A stretch of 64,000 bases of DNA from contig JAAELT010000684.1 in the NCBI GenBank assembly GCA_024226315.1, positions 62,001-126,000 on the forward strand, in the 5' to 3' direction. This document shows, piece by piece, positions 35,901 through 43,940 of the stretch. Each line of letters starts with the position of its first letter. Positions within the stretch are counted from its first letter, which is position 1. The DNA is from a bacterium. GTDB lineage: Bacteria; Acidobacteriota; Thermoanaerobaculia; Multivoradales; J023. The translations under genes and the position numbers were made by a program. Below the pieces are notes generated by a model. The model saw only the letters and a program-made list of their open reading frames with translations, ran no database searches and was not told the DNA's origin.

Positions 35901-36482
35901 GTGCCCACTCCGGTCCTGCATCTCGTCGCCGGACCGAACGGAGCGGGCAAGACGACCTTCTACGAAGAGATCCTTGGTCCGGTCACCCGGCTGCCGTTCA
36001 TCAACGCCGACGTCATCGCTCTCGAGCGCTGGCCGAACGATGCGGCCGTCCATGCCTACGAGGCAGCCGAGGAAGCCGCCAGGCGGCGCGCGGTGGCAAT
36101 CGAGAATCTGCGTTCCTTCATCACCGAAACCGTCTTCTCGCATCCTTCCAAGCTGGACCTGCTGCGGGCCGCGGGTGTCGCGGGTTACAGACGGTATCTC
36201 CATGTCATCCTGATCCCGGAAGAGCTGGCGGTACGGCGGGTTGGTGTGCGGGTGGAGACCGGCGGTCACGACGTACCGGAAGACAAGATCCGGAATCGCT
36301 ATCGCCGGCTCTGGTCTCTCGTCCGTCAGGCTATTGCCCTCGCGGACGAGGTGGAGGTCCGGGACAACAGCCGCGCGAAGACTCCGTTTCGCACGGTCGC
36401 TCGCTATCTGAGCGGAGACCTGGTGGGCTCGGCGGATTGGCCGAGCTGGACGCCAGAAGAGCTGCGCCTCGCCCGTGAATAG
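35901..36482 (+). CDS. Zeta-type toxin kinase
   Basis: The 193-residue P-loop kinase has Walker A VAGPNGAGKTTFYEEIL, the FINADVIALERWP substrate segment, FITETVFSHPSKLDLLRAAG and LIPEELAVRRVGVRVETGGH. A basic RNRYRRLW lid and RDNS complete the fold. Zeta toxins phosphorylate UDP-N-acetylglucosamine and so block wall synthesis; some relatives act on other metabolites. GTG 35901 starts the domain exactly; a longer frame overlaps the antitoxin gene. Here the partner is a ParD-like protein rather than epsilon. Confidence 0.9.
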   Translation: MPTPVLHLVAGPNGAGKTTFYEEILGPVTRLPFINADVIALERWPNDAAVHAYEAAEEAARRRAVAIENLRSFITETVFSHPSKLDLLRAAGVAGYRRYLHVILIPEELAVRRVGVRVETGGHDVPEDKIRNRYRRLWSLVRQAIALADEVEVRDNSRAKTPFRTVARYLSGDLVGSADWPSWTPEELRLARE

Positions 36483-36813
36483 GGCGAGCCGCCTCAGAAG
36501 GTCGCATGCCCCGGCGAGAATGTTTACAACAATGTTTTAAAACATGGATCTTGCCCGACGCGACCCGTGTCGGAGCTGGTTGCGGCACCTCGATCGACCG
36601 ACCGCGACCGATGTCGGCCTCGAGGTGGGAGAGTTGCAGAAGTTCCCTGAAACCGTGACTCCGCGGACTCTGAGCGGCCCTCGAAGACCTCGAATCATCC
36701 TGTTTTCAGGGCCTTCTGAGCAAAGTGAGAGCCCATAGGCAAGTTGACGGTGACGCAGCTGTTTGCCCGTCCTGCGCCGGTGCTGCGCCACCGGTGACGC
36801 CGGCAGCTCCGAC
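36483..36813. other. Gap with a 14-bp palindrome, no convincing gene
   Basis: ATGTTTTAAAACAT (36532-36545) is a perfect AT-rich palindrome in otherwise GC-rich DNA, with GTTTACAAC just before it. An open frame of 64 codons begins inside the palindrome but shows no domain, no ribosome site and no homology I can see. The rest shows no recognisable gene. Confidence 0.5.
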
Positions 36814-37155
36814 GGAAGAAAAGGGCCACGTCACCAGTGACACTGGCGATTTTGCCGGAAGAACGGGGCCTTGCCACCGGTGGCAGAGGTCGTTTTGCCG
36901 GAAGAAAAGGGCCTTGCCACCGATGACAGTGGGTGGTTTTGCCGGAAGAATGGGGCCGCGTCTTGTGCAAGATATGCGGATTTGCCGGAAGAATGAGGCT
37001 TCTGGTGCGGCTCGGGCAGCCGGATTCCGGAAGAACGGGGCTTCTTTGGCCGGTCGGAGGCGCCGTGGCCGGAAGAACGGGGCTTTCTTTCGGCGTCGGT
37101 AGACTGGGGGTCGGAAGGACGGGGATTCTCTGGCGGCCCGGGAGGCCCGCCCAAC
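36814..37155. repeat. Degenerate tandem array, eight units of 42-44 bp
   Basis: Units begin at 36814, 36857, 36900, 36944, 36987, 37029, 37071 and 37113 (intervals 43, 43, 44, 43, 42, 42, 42). Each opens with GGAAGAANGGGGC or a close variant, often preceded by TTTTGCC. Units 1, 2 and 4 carry a dyad centred 21-23 bp into the unit whose arms differ but pair: GTCAC/GTGAC, TGCCACC/GGTGGCA, TCTTG/CAAGA. The changing interval excludes a continuous reading frame. The array separates the zeta toxin from a dehydrogenase remnant. Confidence 0.85.
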
Positions 37156-37179
37156 GATTCTCGGGCGCTCGGCGCGCCC

Positions 37180-37577
37180 TCAGAAGATCGTCTGCCCCAG
37201 CGCCGACAGCAACAGCTCGCACGCCAGCTCGGCGGTGCGGTTGTGTTTGCGCAGGCCCTGGTGCTTCATGCTGCTGGCCAGCAGCCGCGCCGAGCGTGGC
37301 GAGAGGTCGCCGAGCCGCGCCAGCCAGCCGCGCCAGCGGGGCTGACGGTCGAGCATGGGGGTGGCGACGGCGTCGGGGCAGACCATGGTGAGCGCCACGC
37401 CGTGTGGGCGCGCTCCTCGGGCCAGCCAGCGTCCGCGGCGTGGGCGCGCAGGGCCTCCAGATCGAGGTCCGTTGCCGTCACCCGGTGGCCGCGGGCCAGG
37501 ATCTCGCCCGCCAGGTGGCGGCCGATGCCGCTGGCGCAGCCGGTGACGAGAAAACGGTCGAGAGGCGGGCTGGTCAT
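37180..37577 (-). pseudogene. Short-chain dehydrogenase remnant with internal deletion
   Basis: One frame from 37577 gives the N-terminal Rossmann part (MTSPPLDRFLVTGCASGIGR, HLAGEILARGHRVTATDLDL). A second frame, ending at 37180, gives the C-terminal part (VALTMVCPDAVATPMLDRQP, then LSPRSARLLASSMKHQGLRK). They join near 37410. The middle of the enzyme, about 110-130 residues with the NAG and YxxxK active-site motifs, is missing and the frame is shifted. It was probably a functional NAD(P)-dependent oxidoreductase before the deletion. Confidence 0.8.
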
Positions 37578-37712
37578 CAGGATTGCCGGGGCGCTGCCGC
37601 GACGAAGATATCAGCTCGTGGCGCGGCAGAAGGGCGCGGTGTTGGGGCTCCGGAGCGCCGAGCCGGAGGACCGTCCGGTCACGGCGTGATTCTCCTCGTA
37701 TAGGATAGCCAG

Positions 37713-38774
37713 GTGATCACTTCGGTCGAAGTCGAGAACCTGCGGGGAATCCGGCAGGGCAAGCTCGAGGCCCTGTCGCGTTTGACGGTTCTCGTCGGCC
37801 GTAACGGCTCCGGCAAGAGCTCCCTATTGGAAGCGTCCCTCATCGCCGCCTCACGGGTACCGGCGATCGGGGCCGGCCTCGTCGTGCAATCTCGTCAGCA
37901 GTACAACGGCGCCAGGTGGCTGATCCACGGGGGGGGCGGGCGAGACCGTCCCCCGGCACGACTTGCGGCGGTTCTCCTCGGTGGAGAACGGATCGAGCGC
38001 GAGCTTGTCTGGGACAACTATCTCGCTGTTGACGTCATGTCGAGGGCGTTGGCAAACCGAGGGGCGCCCAGGCCCTACAGCGCGTTCAGGATCCATCGCC
38101 GGCATCCGCCCCTCGAGAATCCATCGAATCCGGACCCGACAACGGAGAACTTCTCCATCGCGGGAATGGCAGCCGACAACCAATTCGAGCCCTTCGACGC
38201 AGAGGGAAAAGACCCCAAGGGTCTAGCCTTCCGTCTGGTTCAGCCTCATTCGACGCAGGCGCTCCATGACCTCTTTTCGATGGCTCTGGAGCAAGGCCGC
38301 AAACGGGATGTGCTCGAGCATGCGAAGGCTCTGGTGCCCGAGCTCGTCGATCTCGATATCTTGACCGAGGCCGGAGTACCCTGGCTCGCGCTCGATTTGC
38401 CGGGTGGCCCAGTACCGGCAACACTCAGTGGCGACGGAGTGCTTGCGGCTTTGCGGATCGTCTTTCAACTCGCGGCGGCAGAGGGAGTTGCCCTGATCGA
38501 GGAACCGGAGGTCCACCAACATCCGGCGGGCCTGGCTCGCGTGACTCTCGCGATCGTGACCGCCGTGCGGCTTGGGCTGCAGGTGATTCTGACGACCCAC
38601 AGTCTCGAGCTCATCGATCATCTGATCGCTCACCTGACCGACGAGGAATTGAATCACGATGACTTTCTCACCGTGACTCGCGTGCGCCTCGAGAGTGGAA
38701 TGCTCCATGCGACGAGCAGCGTCGCAAGTGAGGTCGCGCAAGCGCGGGCAGAGATCGAAGAGGACCTGCGTTGA
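37713..38774 (+). CDS. ABC-type AAA ATPase of a probable defence module
   Basis: The 353-residue protein has the ABC-ATPase layout of OLD, PARIS and AAA_21 proteins: MITSVEVENLRGIRQGKLEA, Walker A VGRNGSGKSSLL (about 29-37), a helical insert, signature LSGDGVLAAL, Walker B GVALIEEPEVHQHPAG and switch ILTTHSLELIDHL. Such ATPases sense phage or damaged DNA and control a nuclease effector. The start is the GTG at 37713. Its stop overlaps the start of a TOPRIM-like gene (TTGA), a strong sign of a two-component system. A cellular repair role is the main alternative. Confidence 0.85.
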   Translation: MITSVEVENLRGIRQGKLEALSRLTVLVGRNGSGKSSLLEASLIAASRVPAIGAGLVVQSRQQYNGARWLIHGGGGRDRPPARLAAVLLGGERIERELVWDNYLAVDVMSRALANRGAPRPYSAFRIHRRHPPLENPSNPDPTTENFSIAGMAADNQFEPFDAEGKDPKGLAFRLVQPHSTQALHDLFSMALEQGRKRDVLEHAKALVPELVDLDILTEAGVPWLALDLPGGPVPATLSGDGVLAALRIVFQLAAAEGVALIEEPEVHQHPAGLARVTLAIVTAVRLGLQVILTTHSLELIDHLIAHLTDEELNHDDFLTVTRVRLESGMLHATSSVASEVAQARAEIEEDLR

Positions 38775-39481
38775 ATTGGGCGGAGCTCCATTGCGAGGGC
38801 TTCCACGACCGCGCCTTCCTCGCTGGCTGGCTCGAGACACGGGGTTGGACCGACCCTGGGTGGACGGGTAGGATTCGTTCGCGAATCAGGAATCCGATAA
38901 CCCAAAAGGACGTCACAAAGGGCCGCTTCGCATTCCAGTTTGAGGACACGATGTTCCTCGAAATCATTCCGGCTGGCGGCAAGGAGGGTGCGGTCAGGAA
39001 CGCCTGCCGTACTCTCAAGAACTCGCCGACGAATGCAACTCCCCCAGCGCAGGTGGTCGTCGTTTGCGATTTGGACGAGGAGGATCTCGCTGCTTGTCTT
39101 CAGCGGCTTCAGAAGCGACTCTTGGCCTCACGCCCGCCGTCGGTACAGATCCAGACCGCGACGCTCATCTGGCACGCCGCCGGTGAGTTCGGCCCGGGAG
39201 TCCCGCTCGAGCAAACGCTCGAGCGGCTCGTTTGCGGGGCACTGTCTCGTGCGTATCGGAACCGGGGGCAGACTGTCCAGGAATGGCTGGCAGCCATAGG
39301 CGGGGACCCACTGCCGAAGAGCTACTCCTGGTCGCATATGGCAGGTTGGTACGCCAAACACGGCTGTGACGATTTCTATCGGTTGGTGTGGCGTGAGGAG
39401 CCTGTTCGAAGTGAGCTTCAGGCGCTACTCGACGACCACTGGATGGAGGAACTGACGGCCCTGGAGTCCGGCCCCCCGTAG
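38771..39481 (+). CDS. TOPRIM-like (DUF3226/DUF4435-like) effector
   Basis: The 236-residue protein begins MNWAELHCEGFHDRAFLAGW, matching the TOPRIM acidic motif (Glu9, Gly10, Asp13). It continues with FLEIIPAGGKEGAVRNACRT, the usual GG turn, and VVVVCDLDEEDLAACLQRLQ, the DxD motif (Asp100, Asp102). The C-terminal half (about 120-236) resembles no domain I know. TOPRIM partners of ABC ATPases act as nucleases in OLD, Gabija and PARIS systems. TTG 38771 is used because GAGGAC precedes it and it overlaps the ATPase stop. Confidence 0.75.
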   Translation: MNWAELHCEGFHDRAFLAGWLETRGWTDPGWTGRIRSRIRNPITQKDVTKGRFAFQFEDTMFLEIIPAGGKEGAVRNACRTLKNSPTNATPPAQVVVVCDLDEEDLAACLQRLQKRLLASRPPSVQIQTATLIWHAAGEFGPGVPLEQTLERLVCGALSRAYRNRGQTVQEWLAAIGGDPLPKSYSWSHMAGWYAKHGCDDFYRLVWREEPVRSELQALLDDHWMEELTALESGPP

Positions 39482-39524
39482 ACCCGTTCCGCTTCCTGAT
39501 GTGGAGTGTCTCGCTCGACGATGC

Positions 39525-40061
39525 TCACGAATGGGGCCGGTAGGCCCGGATCCGCTCCGGATTCGTTTCCAGGTGGGCGCCGCCGATCAGGTCGACGCAG
39601 TCGGGCACGGCGGCGAAGACGGCGTCGAGGCAGGTCGCGATCGCGCGCGGATTGCCGGGCAGGTTGATGATCAGGCACGAGCCGCGCACCGCCGCGTGCT
39701 GGCGCGACAGGATGGCGGTGGGCACCTCGGCGAGCGAGACGCGGCGCATGAGCTCGCCGAAGCCGGGCAGCAGCCGGGTGGCGACCGCCTCGGTGGCCTC
39801 CGGGGTGACGTCGCGGGGGGCCGGCCCGGTGCCGCCCGAGGTCAGCACCAGGTCGCAGCCGACGTCGTCGGCGAGCTCGACGAGCGCGGCCTCGATGACC
39901 TCCTGGTCATCCGAGATCAGGCGGACGTGGATCTCGTGGGGCGAGGTGATCACCTCGCGCAGGTAGGCACCCATCGCCGGCCCGGAGCGGTCTTCGTATT
40001 CGCCGCGGCTGGCTCGGTCGGAGATAGACAGGGTACCGAGGCGGGCGGGGCGTGGGCTCAC
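39525..40061 (-). CDS. mogA: Molybdopterin adenylyltransferase
   Basis: The 178-residue protein activates molybdopterin with ATP before molybdate insertion. It shows LGTLSISDRASRGEYEDRSG, LVLTSGGTGPAPRDVTPEAT (the conserved GGTG and DVT), PGFGELMRR and the C-terminal SCLIINLPGNPRAIATCLDA, all typical of MogA/MoaB. Length matches MogA. No other molybdenum cofactor genes lie in the window. It is followed by the M29 aminopeptidase 13 bases away on the same strand. Confidence 0.93.
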   Translation of the reverse strand: MSPRPARLGTLSISDRASRGEYEDRSGPAMGAYLREVITSPHEIHVRLISDDQEVIEAALVELADDVGCDLVLTSGGTGPAPRDVTPEATEAVATRLLPGFGELMRRVSLAEVPTAILSRQHAAVRGSCLIINLPGNPRAIATCLDAVFAAVPDCVDLIGGAHLETNPERIRAYRPHS

Positions 40062-40074
40062 GGGTTCAGGTGCC

Positions 40075-41193
40075 TCAGGCGGTGAGGCGCTCGGGGTTCA
40101 GGTCCTCGAGCTCGGGGATCACGAACCGACCGGCGCGCCGGATGAGCTTGTCGTCGAAGTAGACGTCGCCGCCACCATTTTCGGGCGTCATCGACAGCAC
40201 CATGTCCCAGTGGACGTCGCTCTTGTTGCCGTTGTCGGCGGTCTGGTAGGCGTTGCCGGGCGTCAGGTGGATGCTGCCGGCCATCTTCTCGTCGAACAGG
40301 ATGTCCTTCATCGGCTCGGTGATGTGGGGGTTGAAACCGAGCGCGAACTCGCCCACGTAGCGGGCGCCGTCATCTGAATCGAGAACCGCTTCGAGATGCG
40401 TGGGATCGGTGCTCGCGGCTTCGACCACCTTGCCGTCACGGAAGCTCAGGCGTACGTCGCGGTGGGTGACGCCCTGGTAGATGGTGGGCATGTTGAAGGC
40501 GATCTCGCCCTGAATCGAGTCGCGCACCGGAGCGGTGAACACCTCGCCGTCGGGGATGTTGCGATCGCCGTCGCATCCGATCGCCGGGATGCCGCGGATC
40601 GAGAAGGTCAGATCGGTGCCGGGGGCCACCAGGCGCACCCCGTCGGTGCTCTCCATGAGCTCTTTGAGCGGTTTCATGGCGCGCGACATGCGCGCGTAGT
40701 CCATGGTGCAGACGCGGAAGTAGAAGTCCTCGAACTGCTCGGTGGACATCTCGGCCTGCTGCGCCATCGACGGGCTGGGCCAGCGGATCACCACCCAGCG
40801 GGTTTTCTCCACCCGGAGGTCACGGTGCGCCGGCTGCCACCAGAGGCTCTGGTAGCGCCTCATCTTTTCGGGCGGCACGTCGGACCACTCGGAGACGTTG
40901 GGGTTGCCGCGGGCGCCGATGTAGGCCTGGACCTTCGACATGCGATAGGCGTCGACCTCGCCGATCAGGCTCATCTGCTCGTCGCTCGAGCACAGCATCA
41001 GATCGCGCATCACGGCCATCGAGCGCAGGCTGACGATCGGCCTGCCGCCGGCTCCGTCGATGGTACGGATCAGGCTCCGGACGAAGGTTTCCGGAATGTC
41101 GAACGCCTCGACCAGGACGGCTTCGCCGGGCTGCACGGCGCAGGAGTAGTTGACCAGGATGTCGGCCAGTTTCTCGTAGCGTGGATCGGCCAT
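40075..41193 (-). CDS. M29 (AmpS/AmpT-type) metalloaminopeptidase
   Basis: The 372-residue cytosolic aminopeptidase resembles thermophilic aminopeptidase T and Staphylococcus AmpS. Seen are YSCAVQPGEAVLVEAFDIPE near the start, IPDGEVFTAPVRDSIQGEIA (metal Glu region), EFALGFNPHITEPMKDILFD, EKMAGSIHLTPGNAYQTADN and KSDVHWDMVLSM, where the M29 metal ligands Glu, His and Asp lie. It would release N-terminal residues using two metal ions. The gene upstream on the same strand is mogA's neighbour; no shared pathway is evident. Confidence 0.9.
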   Translation of the reverse strand: MADPRYEKLADILVNYSCAVQPGEAVLVEAFDIPETFVRSLIRTIDGAGGRPIVSLRSMAVMRDLMLCSSDEQMSLIGEVDAYRMSKVQAYIGARGNPNVSEWSDVPPEKMRRYQSLWWQPAHRDLRVEKTRWVVIRWPSPSMAQQAEMSTEQFEDFYFRVCTMDYARMSRAMKPLKELMESTDGVRLVAPGTDLTFSIRGIPAIGCDGDRNIPDGEVFTAPVRDSIQGEIAFNMPTIYQGVTHRDVRLSFRDGKVVEAASTDPTHLEAVLDSDDGARYVGEFALGFNPHITEPMKDILFDEKMAGSIHLTPGNAYQTADNGNKSDVHWDMVLSMTPENGGGDVYFDDKLIRRAGRFVIPELEDLNPERLTA

Positions 41194-41224
41194 GGCTCGC
41201 TTTCTCGCGGTCGAGGCGGCGACG

Positions 41225-41247
41225 GGGAGGGCTTCTCGAGCCCTCCC
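41225..41247. terminator. Hairpin between the CBM48 and aminopeptidase genes
   Basis: GGGAGGGCT and AGCCCTCCC pair perfectly around TCTCG. No T run follows in either direction, so it is a weak or factor-assisted terminator for the CBM48 gene. Confidence 0.5.
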
Positions 41248-41293
41248 GCCGCATGATCGTTCAGACGGGATGTCAGACTTTCTGGCTGTGATG

Positions 41294-41590
41294 TCAGACT
41301 GTGATCACGCAGTCGCGCGATCCGAAGCGATTGTACTCCAGCCGGTCGGGGGACTCGTCGTTCAGCCAGTGCTCGCCGTCCGCCAGGTAGCGGAAGCGGT
41401 AGTCGGTGCCGGCCGGAAGCGAGACCGTGAGGCTATGGCTGCCGTCTTTGCGCTTGACGAGCGGGTGCTGCTCGGCGTCCCAGGCGTTGAACTCGCCGAG
41501 CAGGAAGACCTTCTCGGCCTCGGTTTCCGCCGGCACCTTGAAGGTCACGCGGCAGGAGCCGCCGGTCTTGGTGTAATTCTTCTTCAGCAT
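41294..41590 (-). CDS. Small CBM48/isoamylase N-terminal-like glycan-binding protein
   Basis: The 98-residue single-domain protein matches the AMPK-type glycogen-binding fold: CRVTFKVPAETEAEKVFLLG, EFNAWDAEQHPLVKRKDGS and FRYLADGEHWLNDESPDRLE. It has no catalytic domain and no signal peptide. It probably binds glycogen or another alpha-glucan in the cytosol. The end of the gene carries one of two copies of GATGTCAGACT, 21 bp apart (41269, 41290), the second covering its stop codon. Confidence 0.85.
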   Translation of the reverse strand: MLKKNYTKTGGSCRVTFKVPAETEAEKVFLLGEFNAWDAEQHPLVKRKDGSHSLTVSLPAGTDYRFRYLADGEHWLNDESPDRLEYNRFGSRDCVITV

Positions 41591-41849
41591 GTCGTTCTCC
41601 TCGTTCTACATGAGTCGATGATTGCGGTCACCTCGGGCAGGATCGCGAATCCGCCCCCGTCGCCGGAGGCGGTCTCGCTGTCATGAGTAGCTGCCCGACA
41701 GATGAGAAAGGGATTGAGAAAGGATCAAGTCTCTCGAAAGGCAAGAGGCCGCGAACGCGGCGAGAGACCACGCGCCGAAAGCGCCGGCGCAACGTAGCAC
41801 ATCTTGCACCGGAAAACCACGGTTTTCGTGACGGTGCGGAGCGTCGTTC

Positions 41850-43715
41850 TCAGATCGACTGCGTGGTGGCCTCGACAGTGCCAGCTTCGACAGTGTCCGC
41901 CGCGGCGGTCTCGGGACGGGTCGCGATCGGCCGGGTCTCGTCGGGACCGGACATTTCCGGCTGGATGCCGGCCATGATGCGCCAGCCGGTGACCTTCTCG
42001 TCGATCTCGCGCAGACGCTTGCCGATCAGGCGGCAGAGCAGCAGCATGAAGCCACGAGCGGCGTGGGGATCCATGGTCAGGATCTCACTCAGGGTCTGCT
42101 CGTCGAAGGCGACCACGGTCGCCGGCCCTTCGAAGGCCTTGGCGTCGGCCGAGCGCGGCTCGCCGTCGATCAGCGACATCTCGCCGAAGAAGTCTCCGTG
42201 GTCGAGGATAGCCAGGGCCTCCTCGCCGCCGCCCGGGATGAACTTGCTGATCATCACCTTGCCCTCGAGCACCACGTACATCTCGCGACCCTCGTCGCCC
42301 TCGTGGAACAGGAAGGTGCCACCCGGATAGCGCTTGACGCTCGACAGGTCGGCCAGGGTCTGGAGCTCCTCGCCGGAGAGCCCCTGCTCACGAAACAGCT
42401 CGATCTTGTCGTCGGACTTGCTCGACGCGACCTCGATCGTCGCCGGCGTCGGCTTGTCCTTGCGCAGGCCTTCCAGGCTGTCCGCGCCGCCGTCGTCGGA
42501 GAAGAAGGTGCGTAGCTGCTCGTTGGCGCCGCGCAGCTTCTGCGCCAGCCCGTGCCAGAAGCTCGAGAAGACCTGCACGGCGAGCTCGGGATGTTCGTCG
42601 AGCAGCAGCTCGAATTCGGCGGCGTCGAAGCGCACCAGGCGGCAGGCCTGGCTGGCGATCGCGTCGCCGGTCCGCTCGCCGGGCAGGATGAAGTTGATCT
42701 CGCCGAACAGGCTGCCCGGCCCCAGAGCACCGAGGGGGAACTCGCCGTAGGAGGTCGGACGGCGGATCGCGATGCGCCCCTTCTCGAGGATGTAGAAGTC
42801 GGCCTCGTCGCTGCCGTACTCGAAGATCATCTCGCCCCTCTCGTAGTGCTCTTCGTGGGCCGCCCGAGTGAGCTGGAAGACATGCTCGTCGTCGAGGTGC
42901 GACCAGGCGTCGATGCCGCGCAGGCGTCGGCCGAGCTCCAGCCGACCGGCGCCTTCCTGATGCGGCCTGGTGATCTCGATCGCCCGCGCCGACTCCTCTT
43001 CGCGCAGGAAGCGCTCGCGCTGCATCTCCAGCCGATCGAAGGCGGTCTGCAGCTTCTCCCGCCGTTCCCGGAACAGGTTCACCAGGTCGGTGCTCGAGAT
43101 CTTGCGGATGAGCTTGAGCCGGCGGATACGGCGTTTCAGGTACTTGGCGCTCTCCCGGTCGTCGTCGCGTAGCAGGAGAAAGGCGTCGATAGTGGCTTCG
43201 AGTGCCTCCGCGTAGTGCTCGCGCTCGTACTCCACGCGGCCGAGCAAATCGGCGATTTGCCGGTCGAACGGATTGTAGCGTTGAGCCCGGCGCAGCTCCT
43301 TGCCGGCTTCGTCATACTGCTTGTCGCGAAACAACAGCTTGCCGCCCAGCTTGTGGACGAATGGGTTGATCATGTCCTTGCGGCGGGCGATCTCCAGGCA
43401 TTCGGCGGCCAGGTCCGGCTTACCGCGTTCCTCGTACAGCGCGGCGAGGCCGAAGAAGTGTGCCGAGTCGATGGCGTCGCGCCGGAGCTGCTCGCGCAGG
43501 GCCAGCTCGGCGTCGCGCGCCGTGTCGCCCAGGCTGCGGCGCCGGTGCTTGCGCACCTCGGCGAGGTTGAGCTGGATACCCATGTTGTCGGGCGCGAAGC
43601 GCAGAGCGAGTTGAAACAGCTCGTCCGCTTCTTCGTACATATCGCGGTCGGCGAAACGTTTCGCCAGCGATGTGAGCAGCTCCAGGTCGACCGGAGGCTT
43701 TCTCGGTTCGGTCAT
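41850..43715 (-). CDS. TPR protein with two cyclic-nucleotide-binding domains
   Basis: The 621-residue protein has an N-terminal TPR-like helical half (about 10-230; ADELFQLALRFAPDNMGIQL, GKPDLAAECLEIARRKDM). A linker leads to two cNMP-binding domains. The first (about 300-430) reads FILPGERTGDAIASQACRLV. The second (about 450-570) reads FFGEMSLIDGEPRSADAKAF, with the RSADA arginine expected for cyclic AMP binding; the first lacks this arginine (RTGDA). It has no DNA-binding domain, so it is a signalling scaffold rather than a Crp. ATG 43715 is chosen because the upstream frame is not conserved in composition. Confidence 0.88.
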   Translation of the reverse strand: MTEPRKPPVDLELLTSLAKRFADRDMYEEADELFQLALRFAPDNMGIQLNLAEVRKHRRRSLGDTARDAELALREQLRRDAIDSAHFFGLAALYEERGKPDLAAECLEIARRKDMINPFVHKLGGKLLFRDKQYDEAGKELRRAQRYNPFDRQIADLLGRVEYEREHYAEALEATIDAFLLLRDDDRESAKYLKRRIRRLKLIRKISSTDLVNLFRERREKLQTAFDRLEMQRERFLREEESARAIEITRPHQEGAGRLELGRRLRGIDAWSHLDDEHVFQLTRAAHEEHYERGEMIFEYGSDEADFYILEKGRIAIRRPTSYGEFPLGALGPGSLFGEINFILPGERTGDAIASQACRLVRFDAAEFELLLDEHPELAVQVFSSFWHGLAQKLRGANEQLRTFFSDDGGADSLEGLRKDKPTPATIEVASSKSDDKIELFREQGLSGEELQTLADLSSVKRYPGGTFLFHEGDEGREMYVVLEGKVMISKFIPGGGEEALAILDHGDFFGEMSLIDGEPRSADAKAFEGPATVVAFDEQTLSEILTMDPHAARGFMLLLCRLIGKRLREIDEKVTGWRIMAGIQPEMSGPDETRPIATRPETAAADTVEAGTVEATTQSI

Positions 43716-43913
43716 GGAGCCGACCAGTTTAACACGACGAGAAACGTACAATTCCCGTGGTTTCGGGAATCGAGCATCGTGAGCCGCCGCGGACCCACTC
43801 CAGCAGGGAAAATTTCCACCTGGTGTGCCAGGGGCCATCGTGGAGCCCTCTCGTGGGCTTCGAGCGGGTCTCCTCACGCTCCGCAACCGCTTAGATTTCT
43901 ATGTCTATTCGAC

Positions 43914-43919
43914 TATGAT
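43914..43919 (+). promoter_or_regulatory. Likely -10 box of the TPR gene
   Basis: TATGAT lies in an AT-rich stretch in otherwise GC-rich DNA, 21 bases before the ATG at 43941. The -35 box (TTAGAT, 17 bases upstream) is weak. Confidence 0.35.
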
Positions 43920-43940
43920 GGCCCGAATGACTTCCTGTGA

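Noticed and set aside
36544..36738. A 64-codon frame after the zeta toxin
   Set aside because: It starts inside a palindrome, has no ribosome site and no recognisable domain.
32463..37155. The two 42-bp arrays read as CRISPR arrays
   Set aside because: Only 12-13 bp are conserved per unit and the rest is partly shared between units, so there are no long identical repeats with unique spacers, and no cas genes are present.
20160..39490. Integrated phage or conjugative element
   Set aside because: No integrase, capsid, portal, terminase, relaxase or conjugation gene was found. The accessory genes are scattered between ordinary chromosomal genes.
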